This document shows positions 43,862 to 53,170 of a stretch of DNA of 64,000 nt, piece after piece. Within the stretch, counting starts at the first letter, position 1. The number at the start of each line of letters is the position of its first letter. This stretch comes from Marinilactibacillus kalidii (GTDB lineage: Bacteria > Bacillota > Bacilli > Lactobacillales > Carnobacteriaceae_A). The notes beneath the pieces were generated by a model, which worked only from the letters and a program-made list of their open reading frames with translations, was not told the DNA's origin and did no database searches. The position numbers and the translations under genes were made by a program. The stretch lies in contig NZ_JAGFVM010000031.1 in assembly GCF_017599325.1 (NCBI RefSeq), positions 1-64,000 of the forward strand, in the 5' to 3' direction.

Positions 43862-44266
43862 ATGACAACTAATAATATAAAAGGATTGGTCCAGCAAGCT
43901 AACCAAATGTTGGAGCGGGCTTATGTGCCTTATTCACATTTTCCAGTAGGCGCAGCTCTTTTAACTAAAGAGGGCACAGTCTATACTGGTTGCAATATTG
44001 AAAATGCGTCATATGGTTTGACGAATTGTGCTGAAAGAACAGCTATATTTAAAGCTGTCTCAGAAGGAGAGAGAGACTTTGAATATATTGTCATTACTGG
44101 AGATACCGAAGGTCCCATTTCTCCTTGCGGTGCTTGTCGACAAGTGATGAGCGAGTTCTTTGCGCCAGAGATGAAAGTATTACTAACAAATAAAAATGGA
44201 CTGGAACAGGAAACAACGGTAAAAGCGTTACTTCCTGGAGCTTTTCAATCAAAGGATATGGTTTAA
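43862..44266 (+). CDS. cdd: cytidine deaminase
   Basis: A 134-aa homotetrameric-type pyrimidine salvage enzyme that converts cytidine or deoxycytidine to the uridine form. The zinc site comprises NCAERTAIF (Cys with the proton-shuttling Glu) and [12 protein letters not shown] (two Cys). The substrate loop [20 protein letters not shown] is present. ATG follows GAAGGGAC. Only two bases separate its stop from the era ATG. Confidence 0.96.
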   Translation: MTTNNIKGLVQQANQMLERAYVPYSHFPVGAALLTKEGTVYTGCNIENASYGLTNCAERTAIFKAVSEGERDFEYIVITGDTEGPISPCGACRQVMSEFFAPEMKVLLTNKNGLEQETTVKALLPGAFQSKDMV

Positions 44267-44268
44267 TA

Positions 44269-45177
44269 ATGTCAGAAGAAAAAGTACACAAATCGGGATT
44301 CGTCTCATTGATCGGTAGACCAAATGTAGGTAAATCAACTTTGTTGAATCGTATGATTGGTCAAAAAATTGCGATTATGAGCGACAAAGCGCAAACAACT
44401 AGAAATAAAATCCAAGGTATTTATACTACTGACAACGAACAAGTCGTATTCATTGATACTCCTGGGATTCATAAACCAAAACATCGTCTTGGTGATTTCA
44501 TGGTGGATTCTGCATTGAGCACGTTCAATGAAGTAGATGTTGTACTCTTTTTAGTCAATGTAGCTGAAAAACGCGGTCCAGGAGATAACTTTATTATTGA
44601 AAAGTTAAAGCATATCTCTACACCAGTATTTTTGATTCTTAATAAAATCGATCAAGTTCATCCTGATGAACTATTACCAATTATCGAAGATTATCAATCT
44701 CAATATGATTTCGACGAAATGATTCCTATTTCCGCTATTGACGGTAACAATGTAGACCGTATGTTAGATGTCGTCATTAAGTATCTTGACGAAGGTCCAC
44801 AATACTACCCAGAAGATCAAGTTTCCGATCACCCTGAGTACTTTATCGTATCAGAGTTAATTCGTGAAAAAGTTTTGGAATTGACAAGAGAAGAAGTACC
44901 CCATTCAGTAGCTGTTGTTGTAGAGCGAATGGTTCGCGACGAATATGATAAAGTAAAAGTAGATGCGACGATCATCGTAGAACGTAAAAGTCAAAAAGGC
45001 ATCATTATCGGTAAAGGCGGTAAGATGTTGAAAGAAATCGGGACTCGCGCTAGAAAAGATATCGAACGTTTACTTGGAGATAAAATTTATCTTGAGACAT
45101 GGGTAAAAGTTCAAAATGACTGGCGAGATAAGCAAACTTATTTACAAGATTATGGTTATAAAAACGAAGATTATTAA
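44269..45177 (+). CDS. era: GTPase Era
   Basis: A 302-aa GTPase that binds the 3' end of 16S rRNA during 30S assembly. G1 is [10 protein letters not shown]2 is in [12 protein letters not shown]3 DTPGIH, G4 NKID, and the C-terminal KH domain shows [20 protein letters not shown]. All are intact. Together with YbeY, RpsU and PhoH this region groups 16S maturation factors. A weak hairpin (GAATGGACG/CGTCTATTC) without a strong T-run lies before recO. Confidence 0.97.
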   Translation: MSEEKVHKSGFVSLIGRPNVGKSTLLNRMIGQKIAIMSDKAQTTRNKIQGIYTTDNEQVVFIDTPGIHKPKHRLGDFMVDSALSTFNEVDVVLFLVNVAEKRGPGDNFIIEKLKHISTPVFLILNKIDQVHPDELLPIIEDYQSQYDFDEMIPISAIDGNNVDRMLDVVIKYLDEGPQYYPEDQVSDHPEYFIVSELIREKVLELTREEVPHSVAVVVERMVRDEYDKVKVDATIIVERKSQKGIIIGKGGKMLKEIGTRARKDIERLLGDKIYLETWVKVQNDWRDKQTYLQDYGYKNEDY

Positions 45178-45245
45178 TGATAAAAAAAGAATGGACGTTT
45201 TCTATCAATTGATAGAGCGTCTATTCCTTTATTCAGGGGTGTAAG

Positions 45246-46037
45246 ATGGCTCATTTAGAAGAGGTCGAAGGGATTGTCATATCTGTTCGTAAGCATCGAG
45301 AAAGAGATTATCTCGTAAAGCTATTCACAGATCGTTATGGGAAAATGATGTTTTTCGTAAGAGGAACAAAGAATCCAAACAATAAGTTGAAGAGAGCGAT
45401 TCAACCATTTTCTCATGGGACTTATATTGCCGATATTAGAGATCAAGGGCTTAGTTTTTTGCGAGATGCTAAAGATATTGCACCTTATTCAGAAGTGCAG
45501 TTGGACATTTTCAAAAATGCCTATGCAACATATGCTTGCGGTCTAGCAGATGCTGCACTAGAAGACCGCGTACCAGATTTCAACTTATTTACACAACTAA
45601 AAGAAGGTCTTTCTTTGATGGATGAGTTAGAAGAACCAGAGATTATTTTAAATATCTTTGAAATTAGATTTTTAAGATATTTCGGTGTTATGCCCGAACT
45701 AAGAGGTTGCGTCATTTGTGGTAAAACTGAAGGTGCTTTTGATTATTCTAGTAAATATAATGGATTACTTTGCCCAAATCATTATTTTGAAGATGAAAGA
45801 AGATTTCATGCTAGTCCTAAAGCAATCCATTTTATTCGTCTATTTTCGGTCTTATCATTCGATAAAATTGGTACGATATCAATGTCTGCAGAGACCAAAA
45901 AAGATATACGATATGTGATTGATATGCTTTATGAGGAACTTGTTGGACTTAAATTAAAAAGCAAACGTTTCATAGACCACATGCATGAATGGGATGGCGT
46001 ATTGAAAAGACCAGAGGAACCAGATAAGGAGGATTGA
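45246..46037 (+). CDS. recO: DNA repair protein RecO
   Basis: A 263-aa mediator that helps RecA load on SSB-coated DNA. It has an N-terminal OB-fold (VEGIVISVRKHRERDYLVKL), a helical middle, and zinc cysteines in CVICGKTEG with a further LLCPNHY. AGGGGTGTAAG precedes the ATG. It directly abuts the next gene: its TGA ends at 46037 and the ATG follows at 46038. B. subtilis yqzL, normally between era and recO, is missing. Confidence 0.93.
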   Translation: MAHLEEVEGIVISVRKHRERDYLVKLFTDRYGKMMFFVRGTKNPNNKLKRAIQPFSHGTYIADIRDQGLSFLRDAKDIAPYSEVQLDIFKNAYATYACGLADAALEDRVPDFNLFTQLKEGLSLMDELEEPEIILNIFEIRFLRYFGVMPELRGCVICGKTEGAFDYSSKYNGLLCPNHYFEDERRFHASPKAIHFIRLFSVLSFDKIGTISMSAETKKDIRYVIDMLYEELVGLKLKSKRFIDHMHEWDGVLKRPEEPDKED

Positions 46038-46526
46038 ATGAGAAATCAAATACCTTTAACGATTGTCATTATCTTTTCACTCATTATTATTATTGTTCAA
46101 ATATATCAAATAAAACAGATTATTATACGGCAAAAATTTAGTAAAATCGAAAAAATTTTTGTATATATTTTTTCAATTTTACTTTTGACTTTCTCAGGTC
46201 TCACTTTTAATACCTTTCAGGAACAGATGATGTTTGTGTTATTAGTGATCAACCTTAATTTAGTCCCCTATGTCCACGGTTTTACTGAAAAGGGTGCACG
46301 TATTATTCATCAAGGAAATGTCAGTAGACAATACTTATTCAAAAATACGAGTGAATGGATTCTCTATCGTCAAAAGCATAAATTAAAGTGCAGATTCATT
46401 TACAAAAAACCTAGTGATTCCTTTGGAGACGTTCAATACTTATATTTTATGAAAACAGATGAAAAAGCCATTATATCTTTGCTTGAAAGGAAAAATTTTT
46501 ATGTAATAGTTGAAAATGAACAATAG
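46038..46526 (+). CDS. hypothetical membrane protein downstream of recO
   Basis: A 162-aa protein starting right after the recO stop, with AAGGAGG inside the end of recO. Three hydrophobic segments are seen (about 6-26, 40-57 and 64-82), then a soluble C-terminal half with many aromatic and basic residues (SEWILYRQKHKLKCRFIYKK, VQYLYFMKTDEKAII). The second half may be a PH-like or DUF5673-like domain, but I do not recognise it with confidence. Co-translation with recO is likely. It ends before the glyQS T-box. Confidence 0.6.
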   Translation: MRNQIPLTIVIIFSLIIIIVQIYQIKQIIIRQKFSKIEKIFVYIFSILLLTFSGLTFNTFQEQMMFVLLVINLNLVPYVHGFTEKGARIIHQGNVSRQYLFKNTSEWILYRQKHKLKCRFIYKKPSDSFGDVQYLYFMKTDEKAIISLLERKNFYVIVENEQ

Positions 46527-46576
46527 ATTGTAAGCGCAAATTTGTACTATCGCAGTCAGGACATTTTAAATTGTCA

Positions 46577-46605
46577 TTGCAAACGATTCTTGATTTGTGT
46601 AAGAT
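46577..46605 (+). promoter_or_regulatory. possible promoter of the glyQS T-box transcript
   Basis: TTGCAA (46577-46582), 17 bases, TAAGAT (46600-46605). It would start the leader near 46612, about where T-box stem I begins. Confidence 0.5.
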
Positions 46606-46611
46606 ATAAAA

Positions 46612-46825
46612 ATAAGTTAATACTTACTATGATGGAAAAAGTAAGCGTGTTTGATTCATTTAGCGATCTTGGAATAGTGGAAGCCAAGAGATAGAACACC
46701 CTGAAAGGCATCCTGAGTGAGGAAATAAAGCGCTAGTATGATTTAAATACTAGAAGTAGGGTGGAACCGCGAGTGAACTCGTCCCTATACTGATTGGATA
46801 ACTGTCAGTATAGGGACGAGTTTTT
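46612..46825 (+). promoter_or_regulatory. glycine T-box riboswitch (specifier GGC)
   Basis: A leader that binds uncharged tRNA(Gly) and controls glyQS by transcription antitermination. The T-box core GGGTGGAACCGCG is at 46759-46771. Stem I contains the specifier GGC (46707-46709) inside CTGAAAGGCATCCTGAG, as in known glyQS leaders, and the GAGTGAGG segment on its 3' side. The antiterminator competes with the terminator at 46778-46825. Uncharged tRNA would pair its CCA end with the TGGA bulge and allow read-through. Stems II and IIA/B seem short or absent, the usual compact glyQS form. Confidence 0.95.
46778..46825 (+). terminator. T-box-controlled terminator
   Basis: CTCGTCCCTATACTGA pairs with TCAGTATAGGGACGAG (46805-46820), followed by TTTTT. 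Its 5' arm contains the region used by the antiterminator. Confidence 0.95.
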
Positions 46826-46876
46826 GTATGTTTATGATAGAAATGAAAAGACATTTAATAAAAGGAGAACTAAACA

Positions 46877-47806
46877 ATGGAAAAAACACTAACGTTTCAA
46901 GAAATAATCCTTACATTACAACAATATTGGTCTGATCAAGGGTGCATGTTGATGCAAGCGTACGATACTGAAAAAGGTGCGGGTACAATGAGCCCTTATA
47001 CGTTCCTTAGAGCAATCGGCCCTGAACCTTGGAATGCTGCTTATGTTGAACCATCAAGACGTCCTGCAGATGGTCGATACGGTGAAAACCCAAACCGACT
47101 GTATCAACATCATCAGTTCCAAGTCGTTATGAAACCTTCTCCGGACAATATTCAAGAATTATACTTGAAAAGTTTAGAGCTATTAGGAATCGATCCGCTT
47201 AAACATGATATTCGTTTTGTAGAAGATAACTGGGAGAACCCTTCACTTGGATGTGCTGGTTTAGGTTGGGAAGTTTGGCTTGATGGGATGGAAGTGACAC
47301 AATTTACTTATTTCCAACAAGTCGGTGGACTAGAAGTTGATGCGGTAACGAGTGAATTGACTTATGGCCTTGAACGTCTAGCTTCTTACATTCAAGATGT
47401 GGAGAGCGTATACGATATCCAATGGGCGCCTGGTGTTAAATATGGTGAGATCTTTAAGCAACCTGAATACGAGCAATCTGCATACGCATTTGACTATAGT
47501 AATCAAGAGATGTTGTTCAATCACTTTAAAGAATACGAAACTGAGGCGCACGCTTTAATAGAAAAAGGCTTAGTGCATCCTGCTTATGATTGTGTACTAA
47601 AATGTAGTCACTCATTCAACTTGTTAGATGCTAGAGGAGCAGTATCCGCTACTGAACGTCCAGACTTTTTGAGACGTATCCGCAGAATGGCACATAGTAT
47701 CGCGAGAGCATTTGTGTCTGAACGTGCAAAACTAGGGTTTCCGTTATTAAACGAAACAGAAAGTCCCGCTTGGATAGAACGTTACGCTGAAAAGGAGTCG
47801 AATTAA
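46877..47806 (+). CDS. glyQ: glycyl-tRNA synthetase alpha subunit
   Basis: The 309-aa catalytic subunit of the bacterial alpha2beta2 GlyRS. It opens with the diagnostic [20 protein letters not shown], then [20 protein letters not shown] (motif 2-like), [19 protein letters not shown] and [22 protein letters not shown] (motif 3). Its size and sequence are fully standard. AAAGGAG precedes the ATG. Expression is governed by the T-box upstream. glyS begins two bases after its stop. Confidence 0.97.
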   Translation: MEKTLTFQEIILTLQQYWSDQGCMLMQAYDTEKGAGTMSPYTFLRAIGPEPWNAAYVEPSRRPADGRYGENPNRLYQHHQFQVVMKPSPDNIQELYLKSLELLGIDPLKHDIRFVEDNWENPSLGCAGLGWEVWLDGMEVTQFTYFQQVGGLEVDAVTSELTYGLERLASYIQDVESVYDIQWAPGVKYGEIFKQPEYEQSAYAFDYSNQEMLFNHFKEYETEAHALIEKGLVHPAYDCVLKCSHSFNLLDARGAVSATERPDFLRRIRRMAHSIARAFVSERAKLGFPLLNETESPAWIERYAEKESN

Positions 47807-47807
47807 C

Positions 47808-49901
47808 ATGTCACACACATTCTTATTAGAACTTGGGTTAGAAGAAATGCCTGCTAAAGGAATCAAACCATCTGTTGAACAACTAAAAGATAAAGTCGCT
47901 ACCTTCTTAAATGAGGCTAAGCTGGATTTCCAACAGATAACAACTTACTCAACACCTAGAAGACTTGCGTTAATGGTCGAAGGATTAGCAGAAATGCAAG
48001 CGGATGAAGTAGAGATGGTAAAAGGTCCTGCTAAAAAAATCGCTTTAGATGCTGAAGGCAACTGGTCAAAAGCTGCGATTGGTTTTACTAGAGGCCAAGG
48101 TGCAACGCCAGAGGAAATTGTTTTTAAAGAAATCAAAGGTGTCGATTATATATTCGTTGAGAAATTTACCAAAGGTAAGCGTGCTGAAGCTATCCTTTCA
48201 GAATTATCATCGACAATAGCTTCCCTTACTTTTCCCGTTAGTATGAAATGGAGCACGCATAGCTATAAATTTATACGACCATTACATTGGTTAGTCGCTA
48301 TGCTTGACCAAGAAGTGTTACCACTGACTATCTTCGATGTGCAATCAGGGAATAACACTATTGGTCACCGATTCCTAGGAGAAACGATTGCGATAAAAGA
48401 TGCTGGAGATTATGCTAAGGCTTTAGAAGGGCAATTTGTTATTGCAGACAGAGAAAAACGTCAGCAAATGATCAAAGATCAAATGACGGCTATTTGTGAA
48501 GAAAAAGGATGGAAAGTCCCCTTAGATAATATTGAATTATTAAACGAAGTAACGGATCTTGTAGAATATCCAACAGCATTTTCGGGTTCTTTTGATCAAG
48601 CTTATCTTAGTGTGCCAGAAATGGCACTAGAAGTTTCGATGGCAGATCATCAGAGATATTTTCCTGTTCGTAAAAATGATGAAACCATGGCTTTCTTGCC
48701 AAACTTTATCGGCATCAGAAATGGTTCAGATGAGTACATCGATACAGTTGTAAGAGGAAATGAAAAAGTCTTGACCGCTAGATTGGCGGATGCAAAATTC
48801 TTCTACGAAGAAGATCAGAAAATAACGATTGATGCATTTGTAGAAAAACTAAAACGTGTTTCTTTTCACGAAAAATTGGGATCTATGTACGATAAGCAAC
48901 ATCGTGTGTCATTAATTGCTCAATCAATTGCCGATCAATTTTCACTAAGTTATGAAGAAAAAGAAGCATTGAAGCGAGCAGGCGAGCTATTTAAATTTGA
49001 CTTAGTAACAGGAACCGTCGTTGAATTTACAAAACTACAAGGCGAGATTGGTGCGATTTTAGCAAGTGAAAAAGGTGAATCGGCATTAGTCTGTTCAGCA
49101 ATCGCTGAACAATATAAGCCTACATCTGCGACTGGAGCTGTGCCATCAACTAAAGTAGGAACGGTTCTTTCCTTAGCGGATAAATTTGATACCCTTGCGA
49201 TGTTTTTCGCTATTGGTCAAATTCCTTCAGGATCAAATGATCCTTTTGCTTTGAGAAGACAAGCGATGGGGATCGTTAGAATGATTCAACATGCGGGTCT
49301 TAATCTCGAATTGTCTAGTATAGTAGACCAGATTGAAGAAACGTTAACAGTCAACGTAGAGTTAAAGGCTGGACTTGCTCAAAATAAAGAGAATTTACTC
49401 AACTTCTTTAAAGATCGAGTGGATCAGTTAATGCAATCAACAATGCATAACAACCAACCGATTTCTCATGATATTAGACAAGCTGCTTTGAATGCAAATC
49501 AGGCAGATGTTGTTTCAATGATGGATACGGCTCTTGTATTAAGTGAAGCAAGTGAAGAAAATAATTATAAATCTGTCATTGAATCATTGAACCGTGTTGC
49601 GAATCTTGCTCAAAAAGCGTCTGATGAAGGTCAAATTAGTGTAGAATTGTTAAAATCATCTTCTGAAAAAACGCTCTATGATAGCATGTTGAAAGTTTCT
49701 CATCAATTTGAAACTACAAAAGATGCTAATTCACGTTACGAAGTGCTTACTAACATGAGTAACGATATTGATGCTTTCTTTGAAGAAAATATGGTTATGG
49801 CAGATGATGAAGCAGTTAAAGCAAATCGATTGGCTTTACTAAAAGCCATTGATGAAATCACTAAGGGTTTTGCAGATACAACACAGTTAATTATAAAATA
49901 A
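47808..49901 (+). CDS. glyS: glycyl-tRNA synthetase beta subunit
   Basis: The 697-aa subunit responsible for tRNA recognition. The N-terminal LLELGLEEMPAKGIKPSVEQ and PTRRLA-like TYSTPRRLALMVEGL blocks, the HD-domain-like central region (DKFDTLAMFFAIGQIPSGSN DPFALRR split by family numbering) and a C-terminal DALR-type anticodon domain are all present. AAGGAG precedes the ATG at the end of glyQ. A hairpin with a poor T-run follows. Confidence 0.96.
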   Translation: MSHTFLLELGLEEMPAKGIKPSVEQLKDKVATFLNEAKLDFQQITTYSTPRRLALMVEGLAEMQADEVEMVKGPAKKIALDAEGNWSKAAIGFTRGQGATPEEIVFKEIKGVDYIFVEKFTKGKRAEAILSELSSTIASLTFPVSMKWSTHSYKFIRPLHWLVAMLDQEVLPLTIFDVQSGNNTIGHRFLGETIAIKDAGDYAKALEGQFVIADREKRQQMIKDQMTAICEEKGWKVPLDNIELLNEVTDLVEYPTAFSGSFDQAYLSVPEMALEVSMADHQRYFPVRKNDETMAFLPNFIGIRNGSDEYIDTVVRGNEKVLTARLADAKFFYEEDQKITIDAFVEKLKRVSFHEKLGSMYDKQHRVSLIAQSIADQFSLSYEEKEALKRAGELFKFDLVTGTVVEFTKLQGEIGAILASEKGESALVCSAIAEQYKPTSATGAVPSTKVGTVLSLADKFDTLAMFFAIGQIPSGSNDPFALRRQAMGIVRMIQHAGLNLELSSIVDQIEETLTVNVELKAGLAQNKENLLNFFKDRVDQLMQSTMHNNQPISHDIRQAALNANQADVVSMMDTALVLSEASEENNYKSVIESLNRVANLAQKASDEGQISVELLKSSSEKTLYDSMLKVSHQFETTKDANSRYEVLTNMSNDIDAFFEENMVMADDEAVKANRLALLKAIDEITKGFADTTQLIIK

Positions 49902-49917
49902 GTACAATAAGATCATT

Positions 49918-49960
49918 GTGGGATAAGATAGCAATCATTTCTTATCCCACTTATTGTTCT
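49918..49960 (+). terminator. probable terminator after glyS
   Basis: GTGGGATAAG/CTTATCCCAC stem with a T-rich but interrupted tail (TTATTGTTCTTT). Confidence 0.5.
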
Positions 49961-50010
49961 TTAGGCAGCTTAGTGTGACGATTTAACTAATAAAAAATGG
50001 AGGGCATTTC

Positions 50011-51726
50011 GTGTTAAAAAAATTTTTTAGCTATTATAAACCATATAAATGGTTGTTTACGTTAGATTTTTCTTCAGCGATTATTGTCGCGATATTGGAA
50101 CTTGCTTTCCCAATTATTGTTCAACGGGTAATCGACACGATTCTACCAACTGAAGAATGGCCAGTTATTGTATGGGTATCTATAGGATTATTGTCTATTT
50201 ATGTGATCAATACTTTTTTACAATTTATTGTTACTTATTATGGTCATCGACTAGGTACGAATATCGAGACCGATATGCGTCAAGATCTTTATAAACACAT
50301 ACAGAAACAGTCATTTAAGTATTTTGATAACCGAGAAACTGGTAAGCTCATTACACGATTAACTTCAGATTTGTTTGAGATCGCAGAACTGGCTCACCAT
50401 GGTCCGGAAGATATTTTTATTACGATTTTTACATTACTAGGTGCTTTTGCCTTGATGATGACTGTTCATGTGAAACTAGCTATCATGACTTTCTTGCTTG
50501 TGCCGCTGATCGCGGTAGCAGTTATCTTCTTTAATAAGAGAATGACGCACGTAAATAACCGTATTTATGATGACTTAGCCGGATTTAGTGCAGGTATTGA
50601 AGCGTCAGTAGGTGGTATTCGAGTTGTGCAGGCTTTCGCTAATGAAGATTACGAAGACCAACGGTTCAAAGTACTGAATGAAGCATACAAAAAATCAAAA
50701 TATTTATTTTATAAAATGATGGGTATTAGTAGTTCCTATAATTATTTGCTCATGCGTCTTATTAGTCTATTCGCTATGTTTTTCGGCGCGTATTACACAA
50801 TTCAAGGTGAATTGAGTTATGGTGATTTTGTGGCCTTTATATTATTTGCCAATGTTTTTGTAAGGCCGATTGAAAGAGTCAATATCATGATTGAAAGCTA
50901 TCCAAAAGGTATTGCTGGATTCAGAAGGTTACAGGAAGAGATTGCTAGAGAGCCAGAAATCCAGAACTCTCCTCATGCATTAGCTGTCGATTCATTGATT
51001 GGGAATATAGATTACACCGATGTCACTTTTAGCTATGAAGAACACAACCCCATACTCGATAAGGTCAATCTTTCTATCAAAGCCGGTGAGACTGTTGCGT
51101 TTGTCGGACCAAGTGGTGCAGGAAAAACCACTATTTGTAACTTATTGCCACGTTTTTATGAAATCGATTCGGGTAGTATTGAAGTGGACGGACACAACAT
51201 TCACGATTTGACTGTTCAATCGTTAAGAGAACAAATCGGTGTGGTCCAACAAGATGTCTTTTTATTCCCAGGATCAATAAAAGAGAATATCTTATATGGG
51301 GATCTCAATGCTAATGATGCGCAAGTAAGAGAAGCCGTTAAGTTAGCGAATCTTGAGGACGTTGTTGCATCTTTACCTAATGGCTTGAATACTGTGATAG
51401 GTGAACGGGGAGTCAAGCTCTCTGGAGGACAAAAGCAACGTTTATCTATTGCTAGAATGTTTTTGAAAAATCCGCCTATTCTAATACTGGATGAGGCAAC
51501 TTCTGCATTAGATACAGAAACAGAGCAAGCCATTCAAGAAGCACTAGACTCGCTATCTAGAGGCAGAACAACTCTGATTATTGCTCATAGATTAGCCACT
51601 ATCAAAAATGCGGACCGTATTGTTGTTGTCACAACAAAAGGTATTGAAGAGGAAGGCTCTCATAGTGAGTTGATGGCTCAAAATGGTGCTTATAAACGCT
51701 TATACGATGCTCAATTTGCAAATTAA
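50011..51726 (+). CDS. ABC-type multidrug/lipid exporter half-transporter
   Basis: A 571-aa fusion of six membrane helices (about 15-310) and an ATPase domain. The coupling region contains GKLITRLTSDLFEIAELAHHG. Walker A is GPSGAGKTT (K372), the signature LSGGQ (470-474), Walker B ILILDEATSALD, and the switch histidine is in IIAHRLAT. It belongs to the BmrA/MsbA/YknU class of homodimeric exporters; substrate cannot be told. It starts at GTG 50011 after GGAGGGC. It is a single gene inserted between glyS and niaR, where B. subtilis has ccpN and yqfL. Confidence 0.9.
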   Translation: MLKKFFSYYKPYKWLFTLDFSSAIIVAILELAFPIIVQRVIDTILPTEEWPVIVWVSIGLLSIYVINTFLQFIVTYYGHRLGTNIETDMRQDLYKHIQKQSFKYFDNRETGKLITRLTSDLFEIAELAHHGPEDIFITIFTLLGAFALMMTVHVKLAIMTFLLVPLIAVAVIFFNKRMTHVNNRIYDDLAGFSAGIEASVGGIRVVQAFANEDYEDQRFKVLNEAYKKSKYLFYKMMGISSSYNYLLMRLISLFAMFFGAYYTIQGELSYGDFVAFILFANVFVRPIERVNIMIESYPKGIAGFRRLQEEIAREPEIQNSPHALAVDSLIGNIDYTDVTFSYEEHNPILDKVNLSIKAGETVAFVGPSGAGKTTICNLLPRFYEIDSGSIEVDGHNIHDLTVQSLREQIGVVQQDVFLFPGSIKENILYGDLNANDAQVREAVKLANLEDVVASLPNGLNTVIGERGVKLSGGQKQRLSIARMFLKNPPILILDEATSALDTETEQAIQEALDSLSRGRTTLIIAHRLATIKNADRIVVVTTKGIEEEGSHSELMAQNGAYKRLYDAQFAN

Positions 51727-51736
51727 GCAATAAACG

Positions 51737-51769
51737 AAAAAAAGGCACTTGTGATGAGTGCTTTTTTTT
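51737..51769 (+). terminator. terminator after ABC exporter gene
   Basis: AAAAAGGCACT/AGTGCTTTTT stem with an eight-base T-run. Confidence 0.85.
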
Positions 51770-51825
51770 GTATACACTAGGTTTAATGACAACCCAAATA
51801 AGGAGTAGGGAAAGGAAGCGAAACG

Positions 51826-52335
51826 ATGGACGCAGAAATACGTAGAGAGCAGATACTAGCGATTCTTTCAAAAACGGATGAACCTATCATTGCTAGAAAA
51901 TTAGCTGAACAGTTCACGGTCAGTAGACAAGTGATTGTTGGTGATATCGCACTACTAAGAGCTGAGGGACATGATATTTTATCCACACCTAAAGGCTATA
52001 TCAAAAAAATAGAAATGAATCGATTAACGAAGCGAATCGTTTGTCAGCATAACTACGATCAGACATTGGAAGAATTGTTTACGATTGTCGATCATGGTGG
52101 GGAGATTTTAGATGTGATCGTAGAGCACGCCATCTACGGAGAAATCGTTGGAGGATTGAATATCTCTAACAGAATGGAAGCCACCGCTTTTTTAGAAAAA
52201 TTAAATAAAAACCATACATCTTTGCTAGCAGATTTGACAGACGGACTCCATAGTCATACGATTTCTGCTAAAGATGAAGTCACCTTAGCAAAAATCGTAG
52301 AAGCGTTAGAAAAGAAAAATCTCATTTACAAATAA
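51826..52335 (+). CDS. niaR: NiaR transcriptional repressor of NAD biosynthesis (HTH_11-3H)
   Basis: A 169-aa nicotinic-acid-responsive repressor. The N-terminal HTH_11 (KLAEQFTVSRQVIVGDIALL) is followed by the 3H domain, named for its conserved histidines, seen here as IVDHGGEILDVIVEHAIYG and LTDGLHSHTI. In Firmicutes NiaR represses nad and niacin-uptake genes. GGAAGCG lies before the ATG. The next gene is a niacin transporter component with a matching palindrome at its promoter, so the target is local; pnuC at 23.5 kb is another possible target. Confidence 0.92.
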   Translation: MDAEIRREQILAILSKTDEPIIARKLAEQFTVSRQVIVGDIALLRAEGHDILSTPKGYIKKIEMNRLTKRIVCQHNYDQTLEELFTIVDHGGEILDVIVEHAIYGEIVGGLNISNRMEATAFLEKLNKNHTSLLADLTDGLHSHTISAKDEVTLAKIVEALEKKNLIYK

Positions 52336-52340
52336 AAAGA

Positions 52341-52368
52341 TTGAAATATTTCTTGATTAGATTATACT
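52341..52368 (+). promoter_or_regulatory. niaX promoter
   Basis: TTGAAA (52341-52346), 16 bases, TATACT (52363-52368), located between niaR and niaX. The NiaR-like operator lies just downstream of the predicted start. Confidence 0.65.
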
Positions 52369-52382
52369 TGTAATGTGTAAAG

Positions 52383-52403
52383 ACACCTGTAAAGTTATGG
52401 TGT
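52383..52403 (+). promoter_or_regulatory. NiaR operator candidate
   Basis: ACACC-11-GGTGT imperfect palindrome, containing ACACCTGT, a NiaR-type half site, at about +8 to +28 of the predicted transcript. GTGTAAA flanks it on both sides (52375 and 52400). Repression by blocking initiation or elongation is likely. Confidence 0.6.
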
Positions 52404-52413
52404 AAAAAAAGGA

Positions 52414-52986
52414 GTGTTTCATATCAAAAAGACAAATACACTAAGGCTGACAATCACTGCACTATTAACAGCCATAGCCATCGTTATTCCGTTAGTTATG
52501 CCAATAAAGGTTTTAATTGAACCTGCTTCATTTACATTAGCGAGCCACGTACCCATTTTTTTAGCAATGTTTTTCTCACCAGGAATCGCTGTAGCCGTTT
52601 CAATAGGTTCTGCAATAGGGTTTTTACTGGCAAGTTTCCCGATTGTTATTGTATTGAGAGCACTAAGTCATGTAGCTTTTGCCTACATAGGGGCTAAAAT
52701 TTTAATGAATCGTAGAGAAGAAATCTTGAATTCTCCAACTAAAAGTCTTTTATTCTCATTTGGAATCGGTGTAGTACATGGGGCGGCTGAAATGTTGATT
52801 GTTTCGTTGTTCTTTTATGGTGCCATACCCGGAACGTCTTATACAGATGGCTTTTTCTACGTTGTCTTCTTACTAGTCGGTGTAGGAACCGTTGTTCATA
52901 GTATGGTTGACTTTTTATTAGCTCAATTCATATGGAAGTCAATGGGGAACAGAGTGATTAAGTTAGACAAGAAAATGTTTAATTGA
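52414..52986 (+). CDS. niaX: niacin ECF transporter S-component NiaX
   Basis: A 190-aa protein with five to six membrane helices: TLRLTITALLTAIAIVIPLV, then FTLASHVPIFLAMFFSPGIA, FPIVIVLRALSHVAFAYIGA, and more. This follows the NiaX family, the substrate-binding S-unit for niacin in the energy-coupling-factor transporters of Lactobacillales; the shared ECF module is elsewhere. NiaR next door and the operator support the substrate. The start is odd: GTG 52414 overlaps AAAGGAG, and the codon at ideal spacing (52423) is ATC. A terminator follows. Confidence 0.82.
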   Translation: MFHIKKTNTLRLTITALLTAIAIVIPLVMPIKVLIEPASFTLASHVPIFLAMFFSPGIAVAVSIGSAIGFLLASFPIVIVLRALSHVAFAYIGAKILMNRREEILNSPTKSLLFSFGIGVVHGAAEMLIVSLFFYGAIPGTSYTDGFFYVVFLLVGVGTVVHSMVDFLLAQFIWKSMGNRVIKLDKKMFN

Positions 52987-53021
52987 AAAAACATCAACTT
53001 GTTTAATAAAATCTTGAGTAT

Positions 53022-53063
53022 AAAGCAAATTCTTTTTCTAACGAGAGGGAATTTGCTTTTTTT
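53022..53063 (+). terminator. terminator after niaX
   Basis: AAAGCAAATTC/GAATTTGCTTT stem followed by a T-run (to 53063). Confidence 0.87.
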
Positions 53064-53170
53064 ACTATGTATGATATACTATTGGTTGATTATTATAGGC
53101 TTATTCTGTCTAGCAATTATTATTTTAATAAGGTTACTATTGAATAAATTGTGGAGGGGAGGCACCAGAA

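Noticed and set aside
45180-45240. Hairpin between era and recO as a terminator
   Set aside because: The stem is present but the following CTTTATTC is a poor T-run; read-through into recO is likely.
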